From JAJPKK01 sp963800215 (GTDB taxonomy: Bacteria; Pseudomonadota; Alphaproteobacteria; Rhizobiales; Xanthobacteraceae): a DNA stretch of 64,000 nt. This document shows positions 56,438 to 64,000 of the stretch, piece after piece. The stretch spans positions 248,001-312,000 of the forward strand of contig CAWCZY010000006.1 of the NCBI GenBank assembly GCA_963800215.1, given 5' to 3'. Under the pieces are notes generated by a model. It made no database searches. It saw only the letters and a program-made list of their open reading frames with translations, and was not told the DNA's origin. How positions within the stretch are numbered: position 1 is the stretch's first letter; every line of letters begins with the position of its first letter. A program made the translations under genes and the position numbers.

Positions 56438-57463
56438 ATGGCGCCACGGGCATTCATCACGGGATTGGCGGGCACGGCGATCTCGCCCGACGAGCGGTCG
56501 TTCATAAGCACGGCCGCGCCGTGGGGCCTCATCCTGTTCAAGCGCAACGTCGTCGATCCCGCGCAACTGCGCGCGCTGACGGATGAATTCCGATCGATTT
56601 GCGGGCGGGACGATGTCCCGGTCCTGGTCGATCAGGAGGGCGGCCGGGTGCAGCGGCTGAGTCCGCCAAGATGGGCTGCCTATCCCCCCGGTGCAGTCTA
56701 TGGACGGCTCTATGGGCGCGATCCGGCCCTCGGCTTGCGGGCCGCGCGCCTCGGCGCCCGCCTTATCGCCGCCGACCTCGCCGCGGCCGGCATCACCGTG
56801 GATTGCCTGCCCTTGGCCGATGTGCCCGTCGCAGGCGCCGACCGGGTGATAGGGGACCGTGCTTATGGCAATACCCCGGACCAGGTGTCCGCGATCGCCG
56901 CAGCGGTCGCGGCGGGCCTCGCCGGCGGCGGCGTTCTCCCCGTCGTCAAGCACCTGCCCGGCCACGGCCGCGCTGCCGCCGACAGCCATAAGAACCTTCC
57001 CGTCGTCACCACCGATCGTCATACGCTCGAACGGACGGATTTTGCCGCATTCAGGCCGCTCGCCGCGCTGCCGCTGGGCATGACCGCCCATGTCGTATTC
57101 ACAGCCCTCGATCCGGGGCTTCCGGCCACCACGTCGGCGGTTATCATCCATGAAGTGATTTGGACCTGGATCGGGTTCGCTGGAGCGTTGATGAGCGATG
57201 ACGTGTCGATGGGCGCCTTGACGGGCTCGATTGCGGAACGGACCCGGCAATCCCTCGCGGCGGGCTGCGATCTCGTGCTTCATTGCAATGGGAATTTGGG
57301 CGAAATGGACGAGGTGGCGTCGAACTGCCCGGAACTCGGCGGCGACGCCCTGGCGCGCACCGGCAAGGCGCTCGCGTCCCGCGGTCCGCCGGACGGTATC
57401 GATCTCGACGAGGCACGGGCCGCATTTGCCGACCTGCTCGTGCAGGCGGGACCGGTGGCGTGA
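56438..57463 (+). CDS. nagZ: Beta-N-acetylhexosaminidase (peptidoglycan recycling)
   Basis: 341 residues, glycoside hydrolase family 3. Releases GlcNAc from GlcNAc-anhydroMurNAc peptides in the cytoplasm during cell-wall recycling. Visible: QEGGRVQRL with the usual substrate Arg, KHLPGHGRAAADSHKNLPVV (the Asp-His dyad loop of NagZ), and LMSDDVSMGAL with the nucleophilic Asp. No signal peptide, as expected for the cytoplasmic enzyme. The stop codon overlaps the scpA start (TGATG at 57461-57465), so the genes are translationally coupled. It follows the SPOR gene by 46 bp. Start ATG at 56438 is the first Met, and only a moderate ribosome site is present. Confidence 0.92.
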   Translation: MAPRAFITGLAGTAISPDERSFISTAAPWGLILFKRNVVDPAQLRALTDEFRSICGRDDVPVLVDQEGGRVQRLSPPRWAAYPPGAVYGRLYGRDPALGLRAARLGARLIAADLAAAGITVDCLPLADVPVAGADRVIGDRAYGNTPDQVSAIAAAVAAGLAGGGVLPVVKHLPGHGRAAADSHKNLPVVTTDRHTLERTDFAAFRPLAALPLGMTAHVVFTALDPGLPATTSAVIIHEVIWTWIGFAGALMSDDVSMGALTGSIAERTRQSLAAGCDLVLHCNGNLGEMDEVASNCPELGGDALARTGKALASRGPPDGIDLDEARAAFADLLVQAGPVA

Positions 57464-58299
57464 TGACGAGCGACGTGAACCCCGACGAAGCGCCCTTCGC
57501 CGAGGATGCCGCGGTCGATCGCGGCACCGACGAGCCCACCCTCATCGTCGATGTCGGTGGCTTCGAGGGCCCGCTCGACCTGCTGCTCACGCTGGCGCGC
57601 CAGCAGAAGGTCGACCTCGCGAAAATCTCCATCCTGGCGCTGGCCAACCAGTATCTCGCCTTCATCGAACAGGCGAGGCGGACCCGGCTCGAGCTCGCGG
57701 CCGACTATCTCGTCATGGCGGCGTGGCTCGCCTATCTCAAATCCCGCATGCTGCTGCCCGAGCCGGTCGCTCCGGAGGGGCTGAGCGCTGCCGACTTGGC
57801 GAATGCCCTGGCGCTGCGCCTCAAGCGCCTCGATGCGATCCGCGATGCGGGTGTGCGGCTGTTGGAAAGGCCGCTGCTCGGCCGTGACGTGTTCGGGCGC
57901 GGCGATCCCCAGCCGATCGCCGAAATCAAGCGGCCGGAATGGTCGGCGACCCTTTACGACCTCCTGTCCGCCTATGCCGCGGAGCGGCAGCGCCGCGCTT
58001 TGGCGCATGTGCGTTTTGCGAAGCGAACGGTGTGGTCGCTCGCCGATGCCCGTGCCATGCTGGAGCGGATGGTCGGTGCCGGCGGCGGCGACTGGAGCCG
58101 CCTCGACGATTATCTCATCGCCTATGTCGTGGAGCCGGCGATGCGTGCCACCGCGCTTGCTTCTTCGCTCGCGGCGACGCTGGAGATGGTGCGTGAAGGT
58201 GCGATGGAAGTTCATCAGTCGGCCGCATTCGCTCCGATCTATCTGCGCAAGCGGATCGGGGGAAATGCCGGCGAGGCTCCCGCCGGAGCGGCGCCATGA
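57463..58299 (+). CDS. scpA: Segregation and condensation protein A
   Basis: 278 residues. Kleisin subunit of the Smc-ScpAB condensin, bridging Smc heads and ScpB. N-terminal winged region includes VGGFEGPLDLLLTLARQQKVDL (typical FEGPLDLLL) followed by AADYLVMAAWLAYLKSRMLLP; the C-terminal winged helix reads AFAPIYLRKRIGG. The start ATG overlaps the nagZ stop, and its own stop overlaps the scpB start by four bases (ATGA at 58296-58299). The two are therefore an operon. The N-terminal 30 residues are acidic and probably disordered. No unusual feature. Confidence 0.92.
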   Translation: MTSDVNPDEAPFAEDAAVDRGTDEPTLIVDVGGFEGPLDLLLTLARQQKVDLAKISILALANQYLAFIEQARRTRLELAADYLVMAAWLAYLKSRMLLPEPVAPEGLSAADLANALALRLKRLDAIRDAGVRLLERPLLGRDVFGRGDPQPIAEIKRPEWSATLYDLLSAYAAERQRRALAHVRFAKRTVWSLADARAMLERMVGAGGGDWSRLDDYLIAYVVEPAMRATALASSLAATLEMVREGAMEVHQSAAFAPIYLRKRIGGNAGEAPAGAAP

Positions 58300-59069
58300 G
58301 CGGGGCAGGGGAGATGGGACGTGGTCATGACCGGGAGGGTTCGTTGATGGCGGTTTTTGCGGAGCTGCGGGTGCAGAGCTTCGAAGAGGACAATTCCGAG
58401 GAGCCGGATATGGCTATCGAGGCGCGGCCCGAAGAGCTTCGGCTGCTCGAGGCGCTGCTGTTCGCCGCCGCCGAGCCGCTCGATGAAAAGACGCTCGCCA
58501 AGCGCCTGCCTGCCGGTACCGACGTGCATGCGAGCCTGCGGCGGCTGCAGATCGAATACGCGCCGCGGGGGGTGAACCTCGTCCATGTCGGCAACAAATG
58601 GGCGTTCCGCACCGCCAACGACCTGTCCTGGCTCCTCACCCACGAGGCGATCGAGCCGAAGAAGCTGTCCCGCGCCGCCATCGAGACGCTCGCCATCATC
58701 GCCTACCACCAGCCGGTCACCCGTGCCGAGATCGAGGAGATCAGGGGCGTGTCCGCCGCAAAGGGCACCGTCGACGTCCTCCTCGAAACCGGATGGATCC
58801 GTCCGCGTGGTCGCCGCAAGGCGCCGGGCCGGCCGCTGACCTACGGGACGACCGCGGAATTCCTCTCGCATTTCGGCCTGGAAGCGGTCGGCGACCTGCC
58901 GGGCCTCGACGAGCTCAAGGGGTCCGGGCTGTTCGACGGCACCCTGCCGGCCGGGTTCGACGTCCCCGAGCCGTCCGACGATCCGGCGCTGCGCGACAAT
59001 GAGGAGCCCCTGGAGCCGGGCGATCTCGATCTCGGCCTCGCCCCACCCCCCGATACCGCGGAGGAGTGA
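58296..59069 (+). CDS. scpB: Segregation and condensation protein B
   Basis: 257 residues. ScpB dimer binds ScpA and loads the condensin. The winged-helix pair is visible: RLLEALLFAAAEPLDEKTLAKRL near residues 50-70, KKLSRAAIETLAIIAYHQPVTRAEIEEIRG and GWIRPRGRRKAPGRPLTYGTT. An in-frame ATG at 58347 would give a shorter, more usual N-terminus; the first 17 residues (GAGEMGRGHDREGS) look non-structural. The C-terminus is acidic and Pro-rich. The following 281 bp before tatA hold a long palindromic repeat (59097-59175) that may end the scp transcript or separate it from tat. Confidence 0.92.
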   Translation: MSGAGEMGRGHDREGSLMAVFAELRVQSFEEDNSEEPDMAIEARPEELRLLEALLFAAAEPLDEKTLAKRLPAGTDVHASLRRLQIEYAPRGVNLVHVGNKWAFRTANDLSWLLTHEAIEPKKLSRAAIETLAIIAYHQPVTRAEIEEIRGVSAAKGTVDVLLETGWIRPRGRRKAPGRPLTYGTTAEFLSHFGLEAVGDLPGLDELKGSGLFDGTLPAGFDVPEPSDDPALRDNEEPLEPGDLDLGLAPPPDTAEE

Positions 59070-59096
59070 GTCCTCGTGCGCCTGCCCCCTGATGAT

Positions 59097-59175
59097 GTCA
59101 TCTCCCGGCTTGACCGGGCGATCCAGTAAACACCCGCCGGGCGTACTGGATTGCCCGGTCAAGCCGGGCGACGAC
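59097..59175. repeat. Long palindromic dispersed repeat, copy 2 (79 bp)
   Basis: Same family as 12403-12480: both share CCCGGCTTGACCGGGCGATC, ATCCAGTAAACAC and GTACTGGATTGC, with the arms self-complementary. Differences are concentrated in the central spacer and outer ends. It lies 28 bp after scpB. The rest of the scpB-tatA gap holds nothing I recognise beyond a likely tat promoter region. Confidence 0.8.
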
Positions 59176-59350
59176 CCCGATGGGGTCGGCGTAATCGGAA
59201 AACGCGCTAACCATGGCGGTGCGCCGCACCCATGCGGCGAAATCGAACCGGGCGAACTCCTTGTTTTTACCCGCCGCGAGGCCTAGGTTCAGGTGAAATC
59301 AAGAGGCGAGGCCCCGCCCGTGCGGCCCGTCGTTTCGGAGGGTTTACCCG

Positions 59351-59596
59351 ATGGGTTCCATGAGTATGTGGCATTGGATCGTAGTGATCGGCGTCGTGCT
59401 TCTGCTGTTCGGCCGTGGCAAGATTTCCGAGCTGATGGGTGACGTTGCTCAGGGCATCAAGGCCTTCAAGAAGGGCATGTCCGACGACGATACCGCGAAG
59501 ATCGAGCCGTCCAAGACCGAGCCGGTCAAGACGCTCGATCATCCGCAGTCCGACAGCGCCGCGGCCGCCGCCGCGAAGAGCCGGGCGCAAGTCTAA
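59351..59596 (+). CDS. tatA: Sec-independent protein translocase TatA
   Basis: 81 residues. One N-terminal transmembrane helix (MWHWIVVIGVVLLLFGRGKI), then the amphipathic helix ELMGDVAQGIKAFKKGM with the FG-hinge, and an acidic/charged tail (DDDTAKIEPSKTEPVKT). This is TatA rather than TatB by the GRGKISELMGD context. It forms the pore for folded, twin-arginine-signal proteins, such as the metallohydrolase at 6535 and cyclase at 12521. tatB follows 101 bp later. Start ATG at 59351; the ATG at 59360 is in frame. Confidence 0.92.
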   Translation: MGSMSMWHWIVVIGVVLLLFGRGKISELMGDVAQGIKAFKKGMSDDDTAKIEPSKTEPVKTLDHPQSDSAAAAAAKSRAQV

Positions 59597-59697
59597 GCCT
59601 CGCCGCGGCCAGCACTGCGATCGGGCGCGATCCGAGAATGGATGCGTGGCAGGACGTTCGCCGGCAGCGGCGGGCGGCCTTCGGAGTTTGAGGCGCG

Positions 59698-60210
59698 ATG
59701 TTCGACGTCAATTGGAGCGAGTTTGTCGTCATCGGCGTGGTCGCGCTCATCGTGATCGGTCCGAAGGAATTGCCGGCCGTGTTGCGCGCGGTCGGCCAGT
59801 GGACCACCAAGATCCGGCGCATGGCCGGAGAGTTTCAGAGCCAGTTCCAGGAAGCGATGCGCGAAGCCGAGATGGCCGACCTCAAGAAGCAGGTCGACGA
59901 TCTCGGAGATGCCGCGAAAGGGTTTGCCTCGGACCCGCTCGATTTCAAGGAGGCGACCAAATGGGAGCCAAAGACGCCCGAGAAGCCGCCGGAACAGCCG
60001 CCCGAGTCGGATTCCAGCGCGGACATGACGCCTGAGTCCACGCCCGCAGCGGCGCCGCCGGAAACGGCGGGCGCGTCCGTCGAGCCGGCATTTGCGAGCA
60101 CCCCGGAACCTTCATCCGCTGAAAGTCCCGCGCCGTCCGCGCCGGATGCCGGACCGGGCTCCGAGCCACATCCCGCCGAGCCGCTCGCGGAAGGGAGCGG
60201 CCGGGCATGA
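59698..60210 (+). CDS. tatB: Sec-independent protein translocase TatB
   Basis: 170 residues. N-terminal helix opens MFDVNWSEFVVIGVVALIVIGPKELP, the TatB pattern (F-D-x-x-W-S-E plus GPKELP), followed by a long amphipathic helix (LRAVGQWTTKIRRMAGEFQSQFQEAMREAEMADLKKQVDD in segments) and an extended acidic, Pro/Ala/Ser-rich tail of about 80 residues. Its stop overlaps tatC by four bases (ATGA at 60207-60210). TatB with TatC forms the twin-arginine signal receptor. Start ATG at 59698 is the natural one. Confidence 0.92.
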   Translation: MFDVNWSEFVVIGVVALIVIGPKELPAVLRAVGQWTTKIRRMAGEFQSQFQEAMREAEMADLKKQVDDLGDAAKGFASDPLDFKEATKWEPKTPEKPPEQPPESDSSADMTPESTPAAAPPETAGASVEPAFASTPEPSSAESPAPSAPDAGPGSEPHPAEPLAEGSGRA

Positions 60211-61001
60211 CCCACGAGGACATCGAGGCGACCAAGGCGCCGCTGATGGAGCACCTCGTCGAGCTGCGCTCGCGGCTCATCAAGGCGCTGATCGCGTTCG
60301 CGGTGATGTTCGTGCTCTGCTTCTTCTTCGCCAAGCAGATCTACAATGTCCTGGTGTGGCCGTTCGTGTTCGTCGCCGGACCGGAGAATTCGAAATTCAT
60401 CTATACGGCGCTGCTCGAATATTTCGTCACCCAGCTCAAGCTCGCCATGTTCGGCGCCGCATTCCTGTCGTTTCCGGTGGTGGCGGCGCAGCTCTACATG
60501 TTCGTCGCGCCCGGCCTCTATCGCCATGAGCGCCATGCCTTTCTTCCCTACCTGATCGCGACGCCGATCTTTTTCGCGCTTGGTTCGATGGTGGTCTATT
60601 TCGTCGTGATGCCGATGCTGGTGCGGTTCTCCATCGGCATGCAGCAGGCGCCGACCGATGGGCGGGCGGAAATCGCGCTGCTGCCCAAGGTCGGCGAATA
60701 TCTGTCGCTGATGATGAGCCTGATCCTCGCCTTCGGCGTCGCCTTCCAGCTTCCGGTGATCCTGACCTTGCTCGGCCGGGTCGGCATCATCACCTCCGAC
60801 CAGCTGCGCTCCAAGCGGCGCTATTTCATCGTCGTCGCCTTCATCATCGCAGCGGTTCTCACCCCGCCCGACGTGCTCAGCCAAATGTCCCTTGCAGTCC
60901 CGCTGTTGCTTCTCTACGAGGGGTCGGTGTGGTCGGTGCGTATGGTCGAGCGCAAGGCGAAGGCGGAGGCCGCCGCAGCCGCGGCAAAGCCGGCCGAATA
61001 G
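60207..61001 (+). CDS. tatC: Sec-independent protein translocase TatC
   Basis: 264 residues, six transmembrane helices. Cytoplasmic opening APLMEHLVELRSRLIKALIAF carries the conserved HLxELRxR motif that binds the twin-arginine signal. Further landmarks: FVAPGLYRHERHAFLPYLIAT, the Phe-rich helices, and SKRRYFIVVAFIIAAVLTPPDVLSQ, then VPLLLLYEGSVWSVR. All are in the order of the family, and the gene is intact. The small basic C-terminal tail (RKAKAEAAAAAAKPAE) is unremarkable. Overlap with tatB implies coupled translation. Confidence 0.94.
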   Translation: MTHEDIEATKAPLMEHLVELRSRLIKALIAFAVMFVLCFFFAKQIYNVLVWPFVFVAGPENSKFIYTALLEYFVTQLKLAMFGAAFLSFPVVAAQLYMFVAPGLYRHERHAFLPYLIATPIFFALGSMVVYFVVMPMLVRFSIGMQQAPTDGRAEIALLPKVGEYLSLMMSLILAFGVAFQLPVILTLLGRVGIITSDQLRSKRRYFIVVAFIIAAVLTPPDVLSQMSLAVPLLLLYEGSVWSVRMVERKAKAEAAAAAAKPAE

Positions 61002-61092
61002 CCGTTGTTTCATCGGTTTCGATCGATCGATCATGCCAACCGGATCGGGATGGCCGGGACGGATCCGGTCGTGACGGGAGAACACGGCTGTC

Positions 61093-62497
61093 ATGCACGA
61101 CATCAAATGGATTCGCGAAAACCCCGAAGCCTTCGATCGCGGCCTGCGGCGGCGCGGTCTTGCGCCCGAGGCCTCGCGCCTGATCGCCATAGACGAGCGC
61201 CGCCGCGCTGCCATCCTCAAGCTCGAGCAGGCGCAGGCGCGCCGCAACGCGGCCTCGAAGGAAATCGGCGAAGCCAAGAAGGCGAAGGACGAAGCCGGCG
61301 CCCGCGCGCTGATGGTGGAAATGGCGGCCCTCAAAGACAGCATTCCGGCAGCTGGAGGCGGATGAGAAGCAGGCGTCGATCGAGCTCGGCAAGGCGCTGT
61401 CGCGGATTCCCAATCTGCCGGCCGACGACGTTCCCGACGGCGTCGACGAACACGGCAATGTCGTGCACCACAAATTCGGGGCAAAGCGCGATTACGCCTT
61501 CACGCCCAAGCAGCATTTCGAAATCGGCGAAGCGCTCGGCCAGATGGATTTCGAGATCGCGGCGAAACTATCCGGCTCGCGGTTCGTGGTTCTCAAGAAG
61601 GGCCTCGCGCGGCTCGAGCGCGCGCTCGGCCAGTTCATGCTCGACCTGCACACCAACGAGCACGGCTATATGGAAATCGCGCCGCCGCTGCTGGTGCAAG
61701 ACGAGGTCATGTTCGGCACGGCGCAACTGCCGAAGTTCTCCTACGATCAATTCACGACCGCGCGCAATCTCGTCCAGTTTCTCGACACAGTCGATGAGGA
61801 CGTTGAGCAGCTGACCCTTGCGCCGGGTTTGGGTGCGGAGCTTACGAAGGCGTCTGAAGATACCGCAGCCGTGCGTCAGCTCGACCGTCGTCTTTGGCTC
61901 ATCCCCACCGCCGAAGTGCCGCTGACCAATCTTGTGCGCGATTCTATTCTTCAGCACTTTCAGCTGCCGCTTCGATTTACTGCCTGCACGCCGTGCTTTC
62001 GCGCCGAGGCAGGGGCCGCGGGCAAGGACACCCGCGGCATGATCCGCCAGCACCAGTTCACCAAGGTAGAACTGGTCTCCATCAGCACCCCCGAACAGAG
62101 CCGCGACGAGCATGAGCGCATGCTGGCCTGCGCCGAGGAGGTGCTGCGCCGCCTCGACCTGCACTACCGGGTCGTCACGCTGTGCACCGGCGACATGGGC
62201 TTCGCGGCGCAGAAGACCTACGACATCGAAGTCTGGCTGCCGGGCCAGAACATGTATCGCGAAATCTCGTCCTGCTCCGTGTGCGGCGACTTCCAGGCGC
62301 GCCGCATGAGCGCGCGCTATCGCAGCGGAGAGGATTTGCAGGTCCGCCCCGTCCACACCCTCAACGGCTCCGGCGTCGCGGTCGGCCGGGCGCTGATCGC
62401 GGTCATGGAGACCTACCAGCAGGCCGACGGCGCGATCGCGGTGCCCGACGCACTGCAGTCATACATGGGCGGCATCAAGTCGATCGCGGCCAAATGA
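61093..62497 (+). CDS. serS: Serine--tRNA ligase, one frameshift and an internal insertion
   Basis: Class II synthetase charging tRNA-Ser, about 468 residues. Start MHDIKWIRENPEAFDRGL; N-terminal coiled-coil arm (AQARRNAASKEIGEAKKAKDE); motif 2 region FRAEAGAAGKDTRGMIRQHQF; motif 3 GSGVAVGRALIAVMETYQ. A single extra C in CC at 61345-61346 breaks the frame; repaired it reads DSIRQLEADEKQ. Between QLPKFSYDQF and LIPTAEVPLTN there are about 30 more residues than in E. coli SerS (ARNLVQFLDTVDEDVEQ through RQLDRR), encoded by less GC-rich DNA. That insertion is the only odd feature. surE follows after 15-27 bp. Confidence 0.92.
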
Positions 62498-62524
62498 ATC
62501 GCGGCGCGTGACATGCGGGTGCCC

Positions 62525-63289
62525 ATGCGCATTCTCATCACCAATGACGACGGTGTGCATGCCCGCGGGCTGGAGGTGCTCGAGGAGATCGCCCGCTCGT
62601 TGTCAGACGACATCTGGGTCGTGGCGCCCGAGACCGACCAGTCCGGCGTATCCCATTCGCTCTCGCTCAACGATCCGTTGCGGCTGCGCGAGATCGGGCC
62701 GCGCCACTTCGCCGTCAAGGGCACGCCGACCGATTGCATTATCATCGGCACCAGGCACGTGATTCCCGACGGCAAACCCGATCTGGTGCTGTCCGGCGTC
62801 AATCGCGGCCGCAACGCCGCCGAGGACGTGACCTATTCAGGCACGGTCGCCGGAGCCATCGAGGGCACCGTGCTGGGCATTCCTTCCTTCGCCCTGTCCC
62901 AGGCCTATGCCGCCGCGACCCGCAAGGACCCGCATTGGGACACTGCCCTGAAATTCGCTCCCGACCTTATCCGCCGCGTGCTCGCCGACGGCATGCCGCG
63001 CGACGTCTTCGTCAACATAAACTTTCCCGACTGCCCGCCGCAGGATGTCAGGGGTGTCGCCGTCACCAGCCAGGGCAAGCGGGACCAGGAGCTTTTGCGG
63101 ATCGAACCGCGCTATGATGGGCGCGGCAATCCGTATTACTGGATCGCCTTCGAGCGCAACCGGCCGCTGTCCGAGCGCGACGGCACCGATCTGTCCGCGC
63201 TCGCGGACAACCAGATCGCGGTCACGCCGCTGCGGCTGGACATGACGGACGAACCGTTCATGACAAGGCTCGCGGAGATCCTGGGATAG
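62525..63289 (+). CDS. surE: 5'/3'-Nucleotidase SurE
   Basis: 254 residues from the ATG at 62525, which gives the family-standard MRILITNDDGVHARG with catalytic Asp residues (NDDG); an ATG at 62513 adds four residues. Metal-dependent nucleotidase and polyphosphatase, cytoplasmic. Landmarks in order: APETDQSGVSHSLSLNDPLR, GTPTDCIIIG, DLVLSGVNRGRNAAEDVTYSGTVAGA, and QIAVTPLRLDMT. serS ends 27 bp before and pcm starts 13 bp after, the usual surE-pcm pairing. The two enzymes are linked to stationary-phase survival in E. coli. The gene is intact. Confidence 0.93.
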   Translation: MRILITNDDGVHARGLEVLEEIARSLSDDIWVVAPETDQSGVSHSLSLNDPLRLREIGPRHFAVKGTPTDCIIIGTRHVIPDGKPDLVLSGVNRGRNAAEDVTYSGTVAGAIEGTVLGIPSFALSQAYAAATRKDPHWDTALKFAPDLIRRVLADGMPRDVFVNINFPDCPPQDVRGVAVTSQGKRDQELLRIEPRYDGRGNPYYWIAFERNRPLSERDGTDLSALADNQIAVTPLRLDMTDEPFMTRLAEILG

Positions 63290-63302
63290 GAGACTTGTCG
63301 TT

Positions 63303-63962
63303 TTGGCTGCCCCGTCGACCGCCGAACCTCACGTAGGCCGGATGCAGTTCCTGCTCGACCTGCGCCGCCGCGGCATCATGGACGCCAATGTGCTGCGGGC
63401 CATGGACGAAGTGCCGCGCGAGCAATTCGTCATGCCGAACCAGGTCAAGTCGGCCTATTCCGACCGCGCCATGCCGATCGCCTGCGGCCAGAGCATCAGC
63501 CAGCCCTATGTGGTCGCCTACATGACCGAACAGCTCGACGTCGAGCCGCAGCATCACATTCTCGAAATCGGGACCGGTTCGGGGTATCAGGCGGCGGTAC
63601 TGTCGCGGCTGGCGAAACAGGTGACCAGCATCGAGCGCTATCGCACCTTGGCGGAGGCGGCGCGGGCGCGGCTCGCCGCCTTGGGCTACCACAATGTGGA
63701 GGTCATCGTCGGCGATGGTCTTGCCGGCGCGCCCGACCGGGCTCCGTTCGATCGCGTCATCGTCACCGCCGCGGCGGAGCAAATTCCGGAAGCCCTGCTC
63801 GGGCAGCTTTCGGTGGGCGGCGTGATGATCCTGCCGCTCGGGCCACACGGCGGCAGCCAGTCCCTGGTCAGGCTGACGCGCAGCGAAGGCGGCGTCAGCC
63901 GCGAGGATTTGATCGGGGTGCGTTTCGTCCCGCTGCTGCCCGGGCAGGCGCGGGAGCTTTAG
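63303..63962 (+). CDS. pcm: Protein-L-isoaspartate O-methyltransferase (canonical)
   Basis: 219 residues. Methylates isoaspartyl residues to start their repair, using SAM. Motif I is ILEIGTGSGYQAAVLSRL, the substrate region GQSISQPYVVAYMTE, and post-motif HNVEVIVGDG; C-terminal SLVRLTRSEGG. These fit the canonical enzyme better than the diverged paralogue at 31611-32309. The start is TTG at 63303, nine bases after GGAGA; a later ATG (MQFLLDLRRRGI) is possible but cuts the conserved region. It is paired with surE, 13 bp upstream. Confidence 0.92.
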   Translation: MAAPSTAEPHVGRMQFLLDLRRRGIMDANVLRAMDEVPREQFVMPNQVKSAYSDRAMPIACGQSISQPYVVAYMTEQLDVEPQHHILEIGTGSGYQAAVLSRLAKQVTSIERYRTLAEAARARLAALGYHNVEVIVGDGLAGAPDRAPFDRVIVTAAAEQIPEALLGQLSVGGVMILPLGPHGGSQSLVRLTRSEGGVSREDLIGVRFVPLLPGQAREL

Positions 63963-64000
63963 TTGCGCCGTCCGCCGCAGCGGTTTCGGACATAATCCCG

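Overview
The window looks like chromosomal DNA of a GC-rich alphaproteobacterium of the order Hyphomicrobiales (Rhizobiales), most likely the Bradyrhizobium/Rhodoplanes/Pseudolabrys side. I base this on family content and gene order read by eye, with no database search. The supporting blocks are pcm-like/tolC/popZ/valS, ilvD/exoR-like, and dgt/argS/SPOR/nagZ/scpA/scpB/tatABC/serS/surE/pcm, together with ErpA, DUF1489, Omp25-like and Sel1 proteins and a CtrA-type box.

Layout. 1-1.0 kb: an efflux membrane-fusion protein cut by the left edge. 1.4-2.3 kb: a visibly AT-richer cassette of three small unrecognised genes ending at a hairpin. 2.4-6.0 kb: an aromatic-catabolism block with 3-hydroxybenzoate 6-hydroxylase, gentisate 1,2-dioxygenase and an intradiol dioxygenase. 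6.1-9.6 kb: DUF1489, a Tat-exported metallo-beta-lactamase-fold hydrolase and a biotin-dependent carboxylase alpha subunit. 9.6-15.4 kb: a membrane protein, a class II aldolase, a small exported protein, a Tat-exported cyclase-family hydrolase and an ABC-F ATPase. 15.5-18.7 kb: a divergent histidine kinase/response regulator pair and a putative exported protein. 18.8-25.4 kb: a CzcA/CusA-type metal-efflux system with its outer-membrane factor divergent. 25.4-28.8 kb: small exported proteins and an Omp25-like barrel. 28.9-31.5 kb: an active HtrA-like protease, a LuxR-type regulator with a degenerate receiver, and an HtrA-like protein without catalytic His and Ser. 31.6-39.3 kb: the methyltransferase/tolC/popZ/MFS/valS locus. 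39.3-46.3 kb: a 4,5-dihydroxyphthalate-decarboxylase-like protein, ThuA, 3-methyladenine glycosylase, ilvD, an exoR-like gene and exonuclease III. 46.6-51.0 kb: an HAE1-type RND pump. 51.2-64 kb: erpA and the long housekeeping run from dgt to pcm.

How the genes work together. The 2.4-6.0 kb genes could turn 3-hydroxybenzoate into gentisate and then maleylpyruvate; the isomerase and hydrolase for the next steps are not in the window. The 18.8-25.4 kb genes encode all three parts of an envelope-spanning metal pump. The 57.5-61.0 kb genes supply chromosome condensation (ScpAB) and the Tat translocase that would export the two RR-signal proteins upstream.

Sequence quality. Many genes, including ones that must work (valS, argS, serS, erpA, dgt), are broken by one-base changes. 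Nearly all the ones I could resolve are +1 extensions of a short G or C run. I treat them as probable sequence errors and annotate across them. They are densest at 3.6-9.5 kb and 46.7-50.5 kb. I saw no tRNA, rRNA, CRISPR array, transposase or origin.
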